Below are positions 19,849 to 30,121 of a stretch of 38,109 bases of DNA, piece after piece. Origin of the DNA: Chara braunii. Lineage: Eukaryota > Streptophyta > Charophyceae > Charales > Characeae. Within the stretch, counting starts at the first letter, position 1, and each line of letters starts with the position of its first letter. Under the pieces are notes generated by a model, which was not told the origin of the DNA, searched no databases, and was given only the letters and a program-made list of their open reading frames with translations. The position numbers and the translations under genes are program-made. Location: positions 3,894 through 42,002 of the forward strand of contig BFEA01000791.1 of NCBI GenBank assembly GCA_003427395.1, written 5' to 3'.

Positions 19849-19918
19849 AAGCGACGAGGGAGTCGCTTAATATGGTCCGATAAGCGACAGGGACGTCGCT
19901 TATTATAGTCTGGTAAGC
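19849..19918 (+). repeat. 33-bp hairpin repeats abutting the 3' LTR
   Basis: AAGCGAC-GAGGGA-GTCGCTT (19849-19868) and AAGCGAC-AGGGAC-GTCGCTT (19882-19901) are perfect 7-bp stems 33 bp apart. A third unit would begin at 19915, where AAGC is followed at once by the LTR start TGTCGG. A normal polypurine tract is not seen at this boundary. Confidence 0.7.
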
Positions 19919-20615
19919 TGTCGGTGCGAATACCCTTACAAGGGTACTCGCATTGAGTTTTTGCAAGTGACAAAGAAGTGGGTCAATTCATAATTAATGG
20001 GAAGACCCTGCGATTCGCAGGGGTTCGTGGACTAAAGATTCGGCGGTAACGTCTAGGATTAGAGAGTGTGTGGGCGCGCAGGTTTGACGCGCGCACAATT
20101 TTTCTCTCTTTTATCACAATGGAAGACGTGGCGTGGATTCCGGTCGACGTGCTTTATTATAATAGTTGTTTTGTTTTGATTAAACTGACTAACATATGGG
20201 CGCTCTTTTCTCTGGTTTCACGTGGTACGTTGGACGGAGCCTGTGTGGACTTACGCGGAATCCAGATGATGGGACCTGATGGATTCGGTTAGGAAAGGGT
20301 AGCCGCGGCACGGTAGGTAAGCCGACGCAGATTTTTCGGTGGTTTTTTGTGCGAATACGGGCCGGGAAGTGGCATGGGGCAGTTCATTGTTAGGAGATTC
20401 GAGCCCGCTGGTACCAGGTTCGGGCTTAGCCCTATAGGTTACAGCATCGGACTGGTACGCAGCAGATGCAGGGATCAAGGCGAACACCATGCAGTGAAAG
20501 AGCAGAGCGCGACGAAAAGGCTTAAGCGGTTGATGGTCTTATAAGACTATCCCCCTCGCCTTTTGCTATCACAGGGGCCGAGAGGAGTGTCGTGGTCTCA
20601 TCCCGACTACGGCTC

Positions 20616-20616
<1 letters not shown>

Positions 20617-20692
<76 letters not shown>
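20617..20692. repeat. (TA)n microsatellite in 3' LTR
   Basis: TA dinucleotides run directly into the N gap. Any ORF reading through here is an artefact. Confidence 0.97.
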
Positions 20693-20693
<1 letters not shown>

Positions 20694-21564
20694 NNNNNNN
20701 NNNNNNNNNNNNNNNNNNNNNNNNNNNNNNNNNNNNNNNNNNNNNNNNNNNNNNNNNNNNNNNNNNNNNNNNNNNNNNNNNNNNNNNNNNNNNNNNNNNN
20801 NNNNNNNNNNNNNNNNNNNNNNNNNNNNNNNNNNNNNNNNNNNNNNNNNNNNNNNNNNNNNNNNNNNNNNNNNNNNNNNNNNNNNNNNNNNNNNNNNNNN
20901 NNNNNNNNNNNNNNNNNNNNNNNNNNNNNNNNNNNNNNNNNNNNNNNNNNNNNNNNNNNNNNNNNNNNNNNNNNNNNNNNNNNNNNNNNNNNNNNNNNNN
21001 NNNNNNNNNNNNNNNNNNNNNNNNNNNNNNNNNNNNNNNNNNNNNNNNNNNNNNNNNNNNNNNNNNNNNNNNNNNNNNNNNNNNNNNNNNNNNNNNNNNN
21101 NNNNNNNNNNNNNNNNNNNNNNNNNNNNNNNNNNNNNNNNNNNNNNNNNNNNNNNNNNNNNNNNNNNNNNNNNNNNNNNNNNNNNNNNNNNNNNNNNNNN
21201 NNNNNNNNNNNNNNNNNNNNNNNNNNNNNNNNNNNNNNNNNNNNNNNNNNNNNNNNNNNNNNNNNNNNNNNNNNNNNNNNNNNNNNNNNNNNNNNNNNNN
21301 NNNNNNNNNNNNNNNNNNNNNNNNNNNNNNNNNNNNNNNNNNNNNNNNNNNNNNNNNNNNNNNNNNNNNNNNNNNNNNNNNNNNNNNNNNNNNNNNNNNN
21401 NNNNNNNNNNNNNNNNNNNNNNNNNNNNNNNNNNNNNNNNNNNNNNNNNNNNNNNNNNNNNNNNNNNNNNNNNNNNNNNNNNNNNNNNNNNNNNNNNNNN
21501 NNNNNNNNNNNNNNNNNNNNNNNNNNNNNNNNNNNNNNNNNNNNNNNNNNNNNNNNNNNNNNNN
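20694..21564. other. assembly gap (871 N)
   Basis: Unsequenced bases. The gap begins at the same (TA)n tract after which the 5' LTR carries 5.6 kb of otherwise unmatched sequence. Confidence 1.
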
Positions 21565-22522
21565 AACATCCACGAAACAAAGAAAGGTCTGTCACAGCCA
21601 AAAAATACACTCCAGACACGCCGCTGGCACTAGAGGCACAGCATGGCTGCCTAGTAACGGCCCCGACCACTGCCGCTCGACCTGACCGGAAAAAACCGTA
21701 GCAGGAAACTAGCGAAGTCGTAGCATATATCGTCACAAACAGAACTGTCCGGTAAACCGTAGGGAGCGAGAGAGAAGAGGACAGCATATAGCGAAGTCGT
21801 AGCATTCAATATGACTGGCATTGTTGGTTGGTATGAGACTGGCCTTCAGCTGCACGGCTTAATATTAGAATTCCGCGCCCGACGTTTCGCCGCCCTAGCG
21901 TCTAAAAGTTACGGGATCAAAGGGACCCGCACATATGCACAAACGCTTGGGATTACTATAGGTCGCTGGCACCACCCGAAAAGGGGAGGGTACCCCAAGG
22001 TCATGTTTTATTTTGGAATAAGGGAACCTTCGGCCTATTCTTTCTTGTTTTTTAGAGATTTTTATGGTTGGACGTTGTAGTCCGTGGCAGCCATCAAAGT
22101 CAAACCCCTTGACTTCTGTCCATGCCCGGAGTGGGGCTCATCTCCAGGGCAGTAAGAAACGACTGCCACCACAGGTATGGACCTGTGTACCACCCGCTCT
22201 GCACAGGGTGCAGAAGAGGGTGTGTGGTCTTCAACCGCGCATGGCGGTTGTCCAGCGCCAAGAGATTAACCCTCAAAGCGCGTATCAGCCGACACTTGAG
22301 TGTCGAATGCGACCCTCGAGATTAACGAGGACCGCATGAGTATGGGTACTACATAGTACGCCATCATTGCGACCGCTTGCATACGCTTGCATTGTGAGTC
22401 GATATGAGTTAGCCCTGCGCCCGCGCGGTTTTTATATCAAGTCTCGCGCATGACACTTATCCGAACTCCACGTCGGAAAATTATGGGATGACTACCGAGG
22501 GGCTAGGAGCGTTGTCGCGCTG

Positions 22523-22523
<1 letters not shown>

Positions 22524-22580
<57 letters not shown>
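22524..22580. repeat. (TG)n microsatellite in 3' LTR
   Basis: Uninterrupted TG units at the position matching 7744-7787. Confidence 0.97.
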
Positions 22581-22583
<3 letters not shown>

Positions 22584-23037
22584 TTCGTTAAGTGGTGTGC
22601 GCGTGGTGTGTGGGATGCGTCCTAGTCGACCGACGTCGAGTCGTGCTTGGGACCTCAGCCCCCCAAGATGTCGGTTCGCGTGCGGGTCCGATAGAGGCGT
22701 AGTGCGTATCCCCCATGCTACAGCGAACGAGAAACGCCCTCGGCTGGTCCACCTCTGCGATTGCAACTGATTAGCTTTCGTATTAGGGACTGGTAGGTAG
22801 GCGGAGATACGCCCACCGAAGGGAGGTGACAACTCCCGTAAGGTGGAGGTAAGTCGTGCCTCGCGTAGACTCTATCATATTGTAGGGGCTCGCGAGAGGT
22901 ATGGCTGGCGCACTCAGCTGGAGCGGCTTACGGAAGCTCCATATATATTTGCGACGAGGATTTAGACCAACTCTTGCGTGACGCGGCCGGGAGGGTCCCG
23001 CGCTGCCCTGTGAGGTGCCGGACCGATGCGCTCGACA

Positions 23038-23078
23038 CCGGGGTGTTCCGCCTGTGGCAGAAGCTCCAAGTTCCAATT
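23038..23078 (-). repeat. SINE-like module, right part, starting with TSD CCGG
   Basis: The CCGG duplication (23038-23041) and the following GGTGTTCCGCC...AAGTTCCAATT match 36659-36699. Together with 421-584 they rebuild the module the LTR element entered. Confidence 0.82.
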
Positions 23079-23142
23079 GTCTACCGCGTGGGCGCGGAAA
23101 ACGCAGCCCTAAGGTAGCCAAATCAGTGGGACTAAGAGCGCG

Positions 23143-23147
<5 letters not shown>
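23075..23147 (-). repeat. right arm of ~72-bp inverted repeat
   Basis: Reverse complement of 76-148. It begins AATTGTCTACCGCG and ends GCGCGCACGAG, then passes into (GA)n as the left arm passes into (CT)n. Confidence 0.75.
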
Positions 23148-23211
<64 letters not shown>

Positions 23212-23421
23212 AAGAGACAGAGAGTGAGAGAGAGAGAGAAAAAAAAAAAAAAAAAAAAAAAGTTTTGTTCCATTTGTTGTTATGGGTGTGAGAGAGAGAC
23301 AGAGAGTGAGAGAAAGAAAGAAAAAAAAGAAATATAGATAGAGCGGGGGGGGGGCTACCGGAGAGAGAGAGTTTTTTTCCATTTATTTTTATGAGTGTGA
23401 GAGAGACAGAGAGTGAGAGTG

Positions 23422-23455
<34 letters not shown>

Positions 23456-23473
23456 GGAGAGGGGGGCTACCAC

Positions 23474-23506
<33 letters not shown>

Positions 23507-23640
23507 GTTTTGTTTCATTTGTTGATACGAGTGAAAGAGAGAGAGACAGAGAAAGAGAGAAAGAAAGAGAGAGAGAGAGAGGGATGCGGGGGCCTACCAG
23601 AGAGAGAGACAGAGAGAGAGACAGAGAGGCTGAATGACAA
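23147..23640. repeat. GA-rich satellite with three higher-order units
   Basis: Long GA tracts alternate with GGGGGGCTACC-type words (23345, 23461, 23586) and with a TTTTGTTCCATTTGTTG-like block followed by GTGTGAGAG or GTGAAAGAG (23265, 23372, 23510). This gives about three units of 105-140 bp. Minus-strand Leu/Ser-rich ORFs are artefacts of the repeat. Confidence 0.85.
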
Positions 23641-24010
23641 AATTGAAATATGGGTCAAATTGAGGTCGCAGCCTATTTCATAGTTGGAATGATTTTTTTA
23701 AAGTTATTTAGCATTTTTCCTGGAAATATCACAACAAAATTTACAAGTACTCCAATTTTCAGGTTTTTTCACGCATTCTTTTGAGAGTGAAAACTCACTT
23801 AATTTTGAGTACTTTTTAAGTTGGCCCACACATGGTTGAGTGGCAAAAGTGGAAAATGTGTTGAATTGGCTACCCAAGAGAGAGAGAGAGAGAGAGAGAG
23901 TTTGAATGACAAAATTAGAATATGGGTCATATTACTGTTGCAATAGTTGGAACACTTTTTCCTTGGCCCACACATGGCTGAGTGGCAAAAATGGGAACGA
24001 TTTTTGAAAT
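23629..24010. repeat. diverged direct repeat pair next to GA tracts
   Basis: TGAATGACAAAATT-GAATATGGGTCA-like sequence at 23631 and 23901, and TTGGCCCACACATGGYTGAG at 23821 and 23963, mark two copies of one unit. Each is preceded by a GA tract. No coding capacity is seen. Confidence 0.7.
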
Positions 24011-24187
24011 TACCAGTTTTTTATGTGAATCCGTTTGAGTAGCACTTGTATCAATAAAACTAGCAACGAATTCGAAGGCCACTGCAGCAAGAAATGAACT
24101 ATGAACAAAGTTAAAGACTATTACCTACGAGATTTTCATGTATTTTTATATGCTACAAAACTTTCTCCCTCTTTTTATATTTTTCTC

Positions 24188-24275
24188 TTTCTTTCACTCG
24201 CATCGCACACACTCATACACACACACATACACATACATACACACACACACACATACATACACACATACATAGACA
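24188..24275. repeat. (CA)n/(CATA)n microsatellite
   Basis: Imperfect ACAC and ATACAC repeats. The 90-codon ORF spanning it is repeat-derived. Confidence 0.93.
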
Positions 24276-24699
24276 CATATACTCGTGAACAGACGCAGAA
24301 GCCAAGAAACTATTACTCGTTTGTTATAGTAGGTCTTAATCATTGTTTAAATTGTTTTCCCCTTGAGATGTAACTATAGTGATGAAATTATTTTTTTCTT
24401 ATTTTTGTTGTTGTTGTTGTTGATGTTGTTTGTGATGGTGGTGGTGGTATTGATGGTGGTTGTGGAGTTTCTTGTGGAGGTGATTGATATACGAGATGTG
24501 ATGTGTTAGTTTCTATTACTAGTGGTGGTGTTAGATTATTGTATTTTGTATTAAATGTTGGCATTTCTTTGTTAAAAAGGTCATTGTAATTGTGACATGT
24601 TGTTCTTTTTAAATATAAAGAAGTTTTAATTGGTGGAGGTTGATGGTTTTCTTTAACGTGCCAGATTGTTGCTTTTCTAGGTTTTTTGAATATCAGTTT
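24276..24699. other. AT-rich sequence with (GTT)n/(GGT)n tract, no clear gene
   Basis: GTT and GGT triplets run at about 24406-24475. On the minus strand they would read as a Thr/Pro/Ser-rich tail behind a Pro-rich segment (QPPPIKTSLYLKRTTC). It could be the decayed C-terminus of the neighbouring Helitron-derived ORF, but no domain is recognised. Confidence 0.3.
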
Positions 24700-24915
24700 T
24701 ATAGCATTGTTAATGTTTTTTTGCTAATACATCTATTATGTTGTCGACTTGATGTGTTAAATAAATCTTTGTCTGCTAAATAGACATCTAAAATATTATC
24801 TCTTTGTGTTGTTATTCGTTTTTCTGTGTACACAACAATGCCTTATTGTCCAATAGATAGATTGGTCTTTGATCCTGTCGCACGTATGTCTGTCATCCAG
24901 TCTCTGCAACTGTCA
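24700..24915 (-). pseudogene. decayed coding-like stretch, unknown
   Basis: The minus strand reads SCRDWMTDIRATGSKTNLSI, one stop (24843-24845), then GIVVYTEKRITTQRDNI and further mixed-composition residues. The composition looks protein-like and unlike the low-complexity frames around it. I do not recognise the family. It may belong to the Helitron-derived locus. Confidence 0.3.
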
Positions 24916-25718
24916 ACTGTTAAAAATATTTCGAACTTGTTGTATGTCTTTGTCGATTTGATCGTGTTTCCTCTTTAGTTTTTCAGTATCAGACCCGCAA
25001 AACAAAAAATATATGTAATGAATATGAGTATGAAATTATAAACATGATATTTGTATTTGTTGTGCCTTACATCATAGAGAACTTGTTAAAAACAATTAAG
25101 GTTTTTTTTTTTTTTAAGTAACTAAAATATTTTTTGTCGGGAGTCGAGCGCCTAAGAGTTTGGACCTCGAATGGGACCTTAAACATCCGTACGAACGGAG
25201 GTTGGCTTAAAGACCTTTGTACGTACGGGCTGGTGACTTCGATTGTTTGTATTTTGATTTATATAGTTTATTATAAAATATGTCTTTGATAGAAATTGTG
25301 ATAAATACTTGCAATGTATTAGTATTGTTTTGTTGGTTGTCTTGACTTTCCGTCTGTCTTTTTCCATAGTCCATGATATTGTACAAATGAAATAGACAAA
25401 AGACAATAAAAAATATATTAGTTTTTTTCTTATTTTTTTAGAAATAAAGTATAATAAAAAATGATATGCATACGTGTTGTCTGAAAGTATTTGTGCAAGG
25501 ATGTAAAGTATAGAGGTTTTTTTTTCATTAGTGGTTAGCAAGCTTACCGAAGCAAAAATTTATAGGAAGTATTTGTACGTAGTCGAATGGACAGTCGAGA
25601 GAACTTTTCAAAGGCAGTTTATTTTTATCATTTTTTTTATGTTTTTTTTTTTAATTGATTAGGTTTGTAAAATAAATACTATTAAAATGTTTTATGTTAT
25701 TCGAAGTGCATTGGTTTC
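24916..25718. other. AT-rich intergenic, with a small GC-rich island
   Basis: Mostly poly-T/AT sequence. An island at 25138-25240 stands out by GC content and contains an imperfect 24-bp direct repeat (minus strand CCGTACGTACAAAGGTC and CCGTTCGTACGGATG). No convincing gene is seen. Confidence 0.35.
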
Positions 25719-26112
25719 TTATTTTATTGTATTTGTTATTTTCATAAATATTTTGCAAATATTTTTTTGTGGTGTATATTGTTTATGTGGATGAGGATAT
25801 ATTTCTTGTTGTTGGCTTGTTTGTAGTTCGTTATGTAAGAAAGATTTATAATATATCGTATCTTTTTCAGTGAAGTCATTAACATGTTGTCGTGGAAGTA
25901 ACGAATGTCGTATTATTAGTAACATAAACAATCCACAATCAAATTGATTGTATTGAACAGGTCCGTCAATATAAAGTGAATTTGCGTTGGTTATGTTTGT
26001 TTGAGTAAAAAATCATCTTTGTATTTTTTCAAAATATAGTTTGTTTGTTATTGTTTTACTATTACAATAGGCTATGAATGGTTGAAGTATATTTGTAATA
26101 TAAAAGAGAACA
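25719..26112 (-). pseudogene. Ulp1/C48 cysteine-protease C-terminal block fused in frame behind Helitron Rep
   Basis: The minus strand reads YIDGPVQYNQFDCGLFMLLI, the PxQxN-x2-DCG signature of Ulp1-type deSUMOylating proteases, with the catalytic Cys at 25935-25937. A C48-like tail (DFTEKDTIYYKSFLHNELQ) follows. The upstream His/Asp part of the triad is not found, so only the Cys block survives. It shares a reading frame with the Rep linker at 26130-26510 across stops at about 26130, 26121 and 26013. No PIF1 helicase motifs lie between. It may be an internal deletion of a Rep-helicase-Ulp1 protein, or an unusual fusion. Confidence 0.65.
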
Positions 26113-29100
26113 TTTGTGTTTTAAAATTTTTAAATTTGAAAAACGACGTTTGATCGAATTTGATTAAATCTTCTATTTTTTCTAAATGGCTTTAGAAGAA
26201 GTAAAGTTGCTTGAGCATGTTTATTTTTTGCATCTTCGGATTTACATTTTTGAAAATCGGATATTCGAATGTTGTGTGGTATTATTGAAATATATGGATA
26301 TTTATGATGTCTTATACACTTCTGTTCATATTGTGGGCGTTCTTTTAAAAACAAACGTTCTTTTGGTGTGCTCGTTGTTCGGTTGACACAAAAATCTAGC
26401 ATTGAAAATTCGTATAAAGAAAGATTTGATATTTTTTTGAGTCTATAGATATAATCATCTAGTGGATGATTTGGTGTGCTCGCTGTTCGGTTGGCATGAA
26501 AATGTAGCATTGAAAATTCGTATAAATAAAGATTTAATATTTTTTTTGGTCTATAGATATAATCATCCAGTGGATGATTTACAATGTACGTGTTTTTTTG
26601 TTTTTCAATCGTACATATTATTTATGTTTCTTTCATTAATTATTTTAATATTTGTTTAATAGGTAGTTTTTTAAATGAATGACTTTTGTATGCGCAACTA
26701 TGTCGTAAAATATACAGTGCACAAAGCGGAGCAGCAATCTGTTGTTTGTTTGTTAACGTGTGAACTTGTGATGAAATTTGTGTTCTTGTTTTTGTTTCAT
26801 TTGTAAGTTGTTCATTTTCTCGTTGTATTCGAGCATCGAATGCAGCAAGAGCGAGAGTCGTATTGTTGTCGACTTGATGTTGATCTTTTGTCGTACAACT
26901 AGTTATATAGAAAACTCTTTCAACATTTTCTTGTCCTCCTATTAAAACATGTATGTCATAATTTGCCTTGAATGTAGATAGTATAATCTCATTAAAGTCA
27001 TTGATATATTCATGTCCGAATGATCGACATATTTGTATTCCATCGTTTTTCATTATTGTTTTTTTTGTATGTGTACGAGGGTATAAATATCGACAACCTT
27101 TTGAGTTTTCAATAGTACGTGACTTTTTAAAACATGAACGAGTGTGTGGCCAATTATGAGTTTGAGTTAGAAGAATTAATTTTATTTTATTATGTTTTAG
27201 GTAATTTTCATCATTGTTTGGTTGTTTTAAACTGTTTGGCACATTCAATAGAAATTGATATGGTTCATGTTTAAAAATTGGATCATTTACAGGGTGGATA
27301 TAAGAAGCTTTTGGCGAATTTTTTTCTTGACATATGGTAAGAGTTTTACGTTTTTCGGTGTTTGGAGCAATGCTGAACGTATTATGTATTGTGCACTTAT
27401 TTCTTGATTACAATATTTACATTTTGCTATTGTTGGTTTTGTTGGAGTAGTCTGGTTAGTTTTTTCGAAAAGGTGTTCTAAGTGTAAATAGTGACATATC
27501 AATTGTTTGAAAAATCGCTACATTATTACATTTAGGGCAAGGTACAATATTTACATCAATTGGTAAATTTGTTTTAATTATATTGTCTGTATAGTTAAGT
27601 ATTTGTGGTAATGCATTTTCGTCTTCTATATATTTTTCATATTCTGCAGTTGTTGTTGGTGCATTTTTTACCCAAAGAAGACAATGTAAATGTAATGTAC
27701 CACATCCTTGTATTTCGACCATTCCATAGTAAACATCGATATATCAAAATATCCCATGGTTTATGGTTGCTGGTTGTGTCGTATTATCATATCCTGCGAT
27801 GCGTTTAAAAAATATTGTTATTAATCCATCAAACAGTCGTGTAGAAACTATATTATCTTGATATCCTACTTTTTTTATTTCTGATATAGGTATATATTGT
27901 TGTTTTTGTAAATTATTAAAAAAAATATTGATTTTTGTTAGTCCTGCATATGAGGCTATTGTGAAAGTTGTTTCTATGTTAGGAGTTAATGTTAGGAATA
28001 TTGTAGGTTGACCAAATTTATCCCATGTTGCAAAATCTTCTTGACGATGCATTCGTCGTTCTGCATTGCTGCCCCAAAAATAAGATGAAGCATATTCAAC
28101 ATGATGTAATAATTTTTGTGCAGCGTCATTGACTGGGAGGGGTTCATGGCCACATAATCTTCATTGTTTTTATTTTTAACTATTTTTAAATCTTTTCGAG
28201 ATATATTTGCTATAGGTTGTTGTATTTGTGGGTTGGTTATGTATGTGATATGAGACATGGTATAACCACGTTCAATTGCTTCTTTAGCGAACATAACTAA
28301 AATGAAGTATGAGTCTTTTGCAAATTTTTGATGACTTAAAAGAGAATAATGTTTTATACATTCAAATTTTGAAATTGGAATACGTCTATCAGATTCTCCT
28401 ATGTGTCAACGACTATATGAAAAAAAATAAGGAAATATTTTTGTTTCAACATCGGTATCGAATGTGTTACTGTATTCAGTTGATGATTGAATAACATAAG
28501 TTAAAGACTCAATATTTGTTTTTCCTTTATTGTTAATAATTTTTTTCGCTGTCATATTCATTTTTGAGGCGACTGTCTTTGTAAACAATTGTGTTTTTTC
28601 TATATAAATTTTTTCGTATGTTGAATTGATTAAGATTGTATGCTGTTGTCCATGTAAGTTCTCCGTTGTTTTTTTCTAAAGCATTGATTTTGTTTTCATC
28701 TATTGATATATGTTTATAATATTTATTGTTTAATTTATAAAATTGTAGTAATTATCGAACAACATAATAAATAATTGAATGTTTTTTTTTTTTTTTTTTT
28801 AAGTTGGGGTTCAGTGAATGAACCTATTAAAATGATTCTATAAAAATTATCAGTGTTAATTTGTATGGGTAGTAATATTGTTGGTGGTCCTCAAATTGAA
28901 TCAAATAGAAGTAAGTGGGATCGAATGATTTTTGTGCTATAACAGTAATTATATTTGTCATAACTAATTCTGGCCATGTAGGTTGTGGTATAGATTTAGG
29001 TAATTCCGCTTTAAAAAAATTATTAGCGATTGCAAATTTTTTCAAACTACCTTGACTTTTTTTACTATCGACTAATGACTTTTCACAATTGTCACAAATA

Positions 29101-29196
29101 TAAAACTCAATTTTGTTTTCTTTGTCATTTATTATGAATCCTCTTTTTTAAAGTAATAAGTCAATGAATTGTTTACTAAATCCGGTACAATCCTGC
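26113..29196 (-). pseudogene. Helitron Rep (HUH nuclease) protein, decayed
   Basis: The protein starts rolling-circle transposition by nicking DNA. The minus strand shows, in order: CDNC and KKFAIANNFFKAELP (DUF6570-like block, ~29090-28990); the FGQPTIFLTLTPN block (~28020); the HUH motif in GTLHLHCLLW (His at 27690-27692 and 27684-27686); a CKYCNQ region; NWPHTRSC (~27160); and KANYDIHVLIGG then VFYITSC (~26970-26895). The last should hold the two catalytic tyrosines. The first Tyr is present (26907-26909) but the second is Cys (26895-26897). The linker with LLLKPFRKN follows (~26180). One frame dominates, with stops and shifts near 28600-28100 and 27480. AT-rich throughout. Confidence 0.82.
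26365..26580 (-). repeat. 108-bp in-frame tandem duplication in the Helitron ORF
   Basis: GGTGTGCTCG starts at 26365 and again at 26473. The 108-bp units are ~90% alike by eye and duplicate 36 codons (YEFSMLxFxxNRTxSTP) of the Rep linker without shifting frame. Confidence 0.88.
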
Positions 29197-29204
29197 GTAG
29201 CATG

Positions 29205-29279
29205 GCGAACGTGTTCGCGCCCCTTCATGTACACGCGAACGAACGCGTGAACAACTCGCGAACATGTTCGGGCGAACAC
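29205..29279. repeat. GCGAAC/GTTCGC palindromic cluster (left)
   Basis: Five copies of GCGAAC or its complement lie in 75 bp, including GCGAACATGTTCG. The cluster sits exactly at the AT-to-GC composition boundary of the insertion in the Helitron. A related cluster lies at 33938-33994. Confidence 0.7.
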
Positions 29280-29336
29280 AATTTTTTTTTGTAAAAAAAT
29301 AATATAAAAAAAAATTCGGTATTTGATTTTTTACTC

Positions 29337-30085
29337 ATGAGAATGTGAGAATCACCAAGCAGTGCAGCATACACGAGGCACGAGTGCGCCCAAACCACAC
29401 AAAAGTCAAAGTCATACACAGTAACTCGATAGGTAATCAACCGCGAACAATTCCACAACTCCCAAAAACCGTCGTTCATTACAACTCTCCCACTGTAGTT
29501 GAACCCGTCCACATCGTCCGGACTTAGCGGACGGGGGACAACTCCAGAACCTGAAGGAACTACCACGATGACTTTGCTCCTATTATAGTTTATTGCTCAA
29601 TAAATCGCACAAGTACCCAGACGCTTAGGGTCTCGTACCACCTACCTAGAATCACAAAAAATGCTCTGAGGTTCTACTCTCCCTGAGAGGCCTATTACAC
29701 TCAGACCCGAAAAGCTAACCAAAATTAAGGGGCCCATTACGCCGATCCGAAACTCCGACAATAGCAGCAGGCCTACTTCCGCCCGAATAGACCCTATTAC
29801 AACCGACGACAGCAACCCAAAAGATAGCCTCAATCATTGTCGCCCTGTCTACCTTCATTTTACAACGCTGTCTACATCCCTTCTGTACTCCTATCTAATG
29901 TTAATGACTACTACAAACGACGAGCACACTCCAAACTTACACATTACAGCTCAACAACTATCCATGATTGCAAACCTGCACAACTCCACCCACGATCCGA
30001 GATAACGATAGTTCCTCATCTGAGAAGTTGAAAAGTTGAGACCCTGCCCTTAGGCACTGATCAGTCGCAGCGCAGCTGCCCAAAC
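29337..30085 (-). repeat. ~750-bp inverted repeat X, left copy
   Basis: Reverse complement of 34100-34858 with scattered substitutions, starting after the Penelope-like RT stop. Both copies keep an open frame reading VVPSGSGVVPRPLS and GFWELWNCS. It is probably the terminal repeat (pseudo-LTR) of a Penelope-like element, lying 3' of the RT on the minus strand. Confidence 0.82.
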
Positions 30086-30121
30086 TTTGTCCTTACCAAC
30101 AACGAATCTACGAAGGACTTT

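Larger units (their letters stand above)
585..23037 (+). mobile_element. giant Ty3/Gypsy-type LTR retrotransposon, decayed but complete end to end
   Basis: The element starts TGTCGG and ends CGACA, is flanked by CCGG, and has a matching empty site at 36500-36699. In order it carries a long 5' LTR, a tRNA-Asp primer-binding site 2 bp inside the LTR, gag with a CCHC knuckle, an aspartic protease with DTG, an RT with YIDD, RNase H, an integrase with H-H-C-C and D-D-E residues, and no chromodomain that I can see. A second Gag-like ORF, a 2-kb non-coding 3' region and the 3' LTR follow. As shown it spans 22.45 kb including an 871-base N gap. Every ORF has in-frame stops, so the copy is dead. The RT style (PHEPWNL, then a LNAVTVRDAG block) reminds me of Ty3 elements from basidiomycetes and streptophyte algae. 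That is memory, not a search. Confidence 0.92.
19919..23037 (+). repeat. 3' LTR, interrupted by assembly gap
   Basis: It starts TGTCGG and ends CGACA, matching the 5' LTR at 19919-20616 and 21810-23037. The segment between the gap and 21809 (21565-21809) has no evident counterpart just before 7027 in the 5' LTR. It repeats AGCGAAGTCGTAGCAT (21711, 21790). True length is unknown because of the N run. Confidence 0.88.

Noticed and set aside
20522-21805. Long ORFs across the N gap and (TA)n tract (320-427 codons)
   Set aside because: They are made of unknown residues and Tyr/Ile dinucleotide-repeat translation.
22783-23637. Ser/Leu-rich and Arg/Glu-rich ORFs on both strands
   Set aside because: Direct translations of GA/CT repeats.
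25179-25541. 120-codon minus-strand ORF as the missing helicase
   Set aside because: No Walker A or other PIF1 motifs; low-complexity Ile/Lys/Tyr composition.
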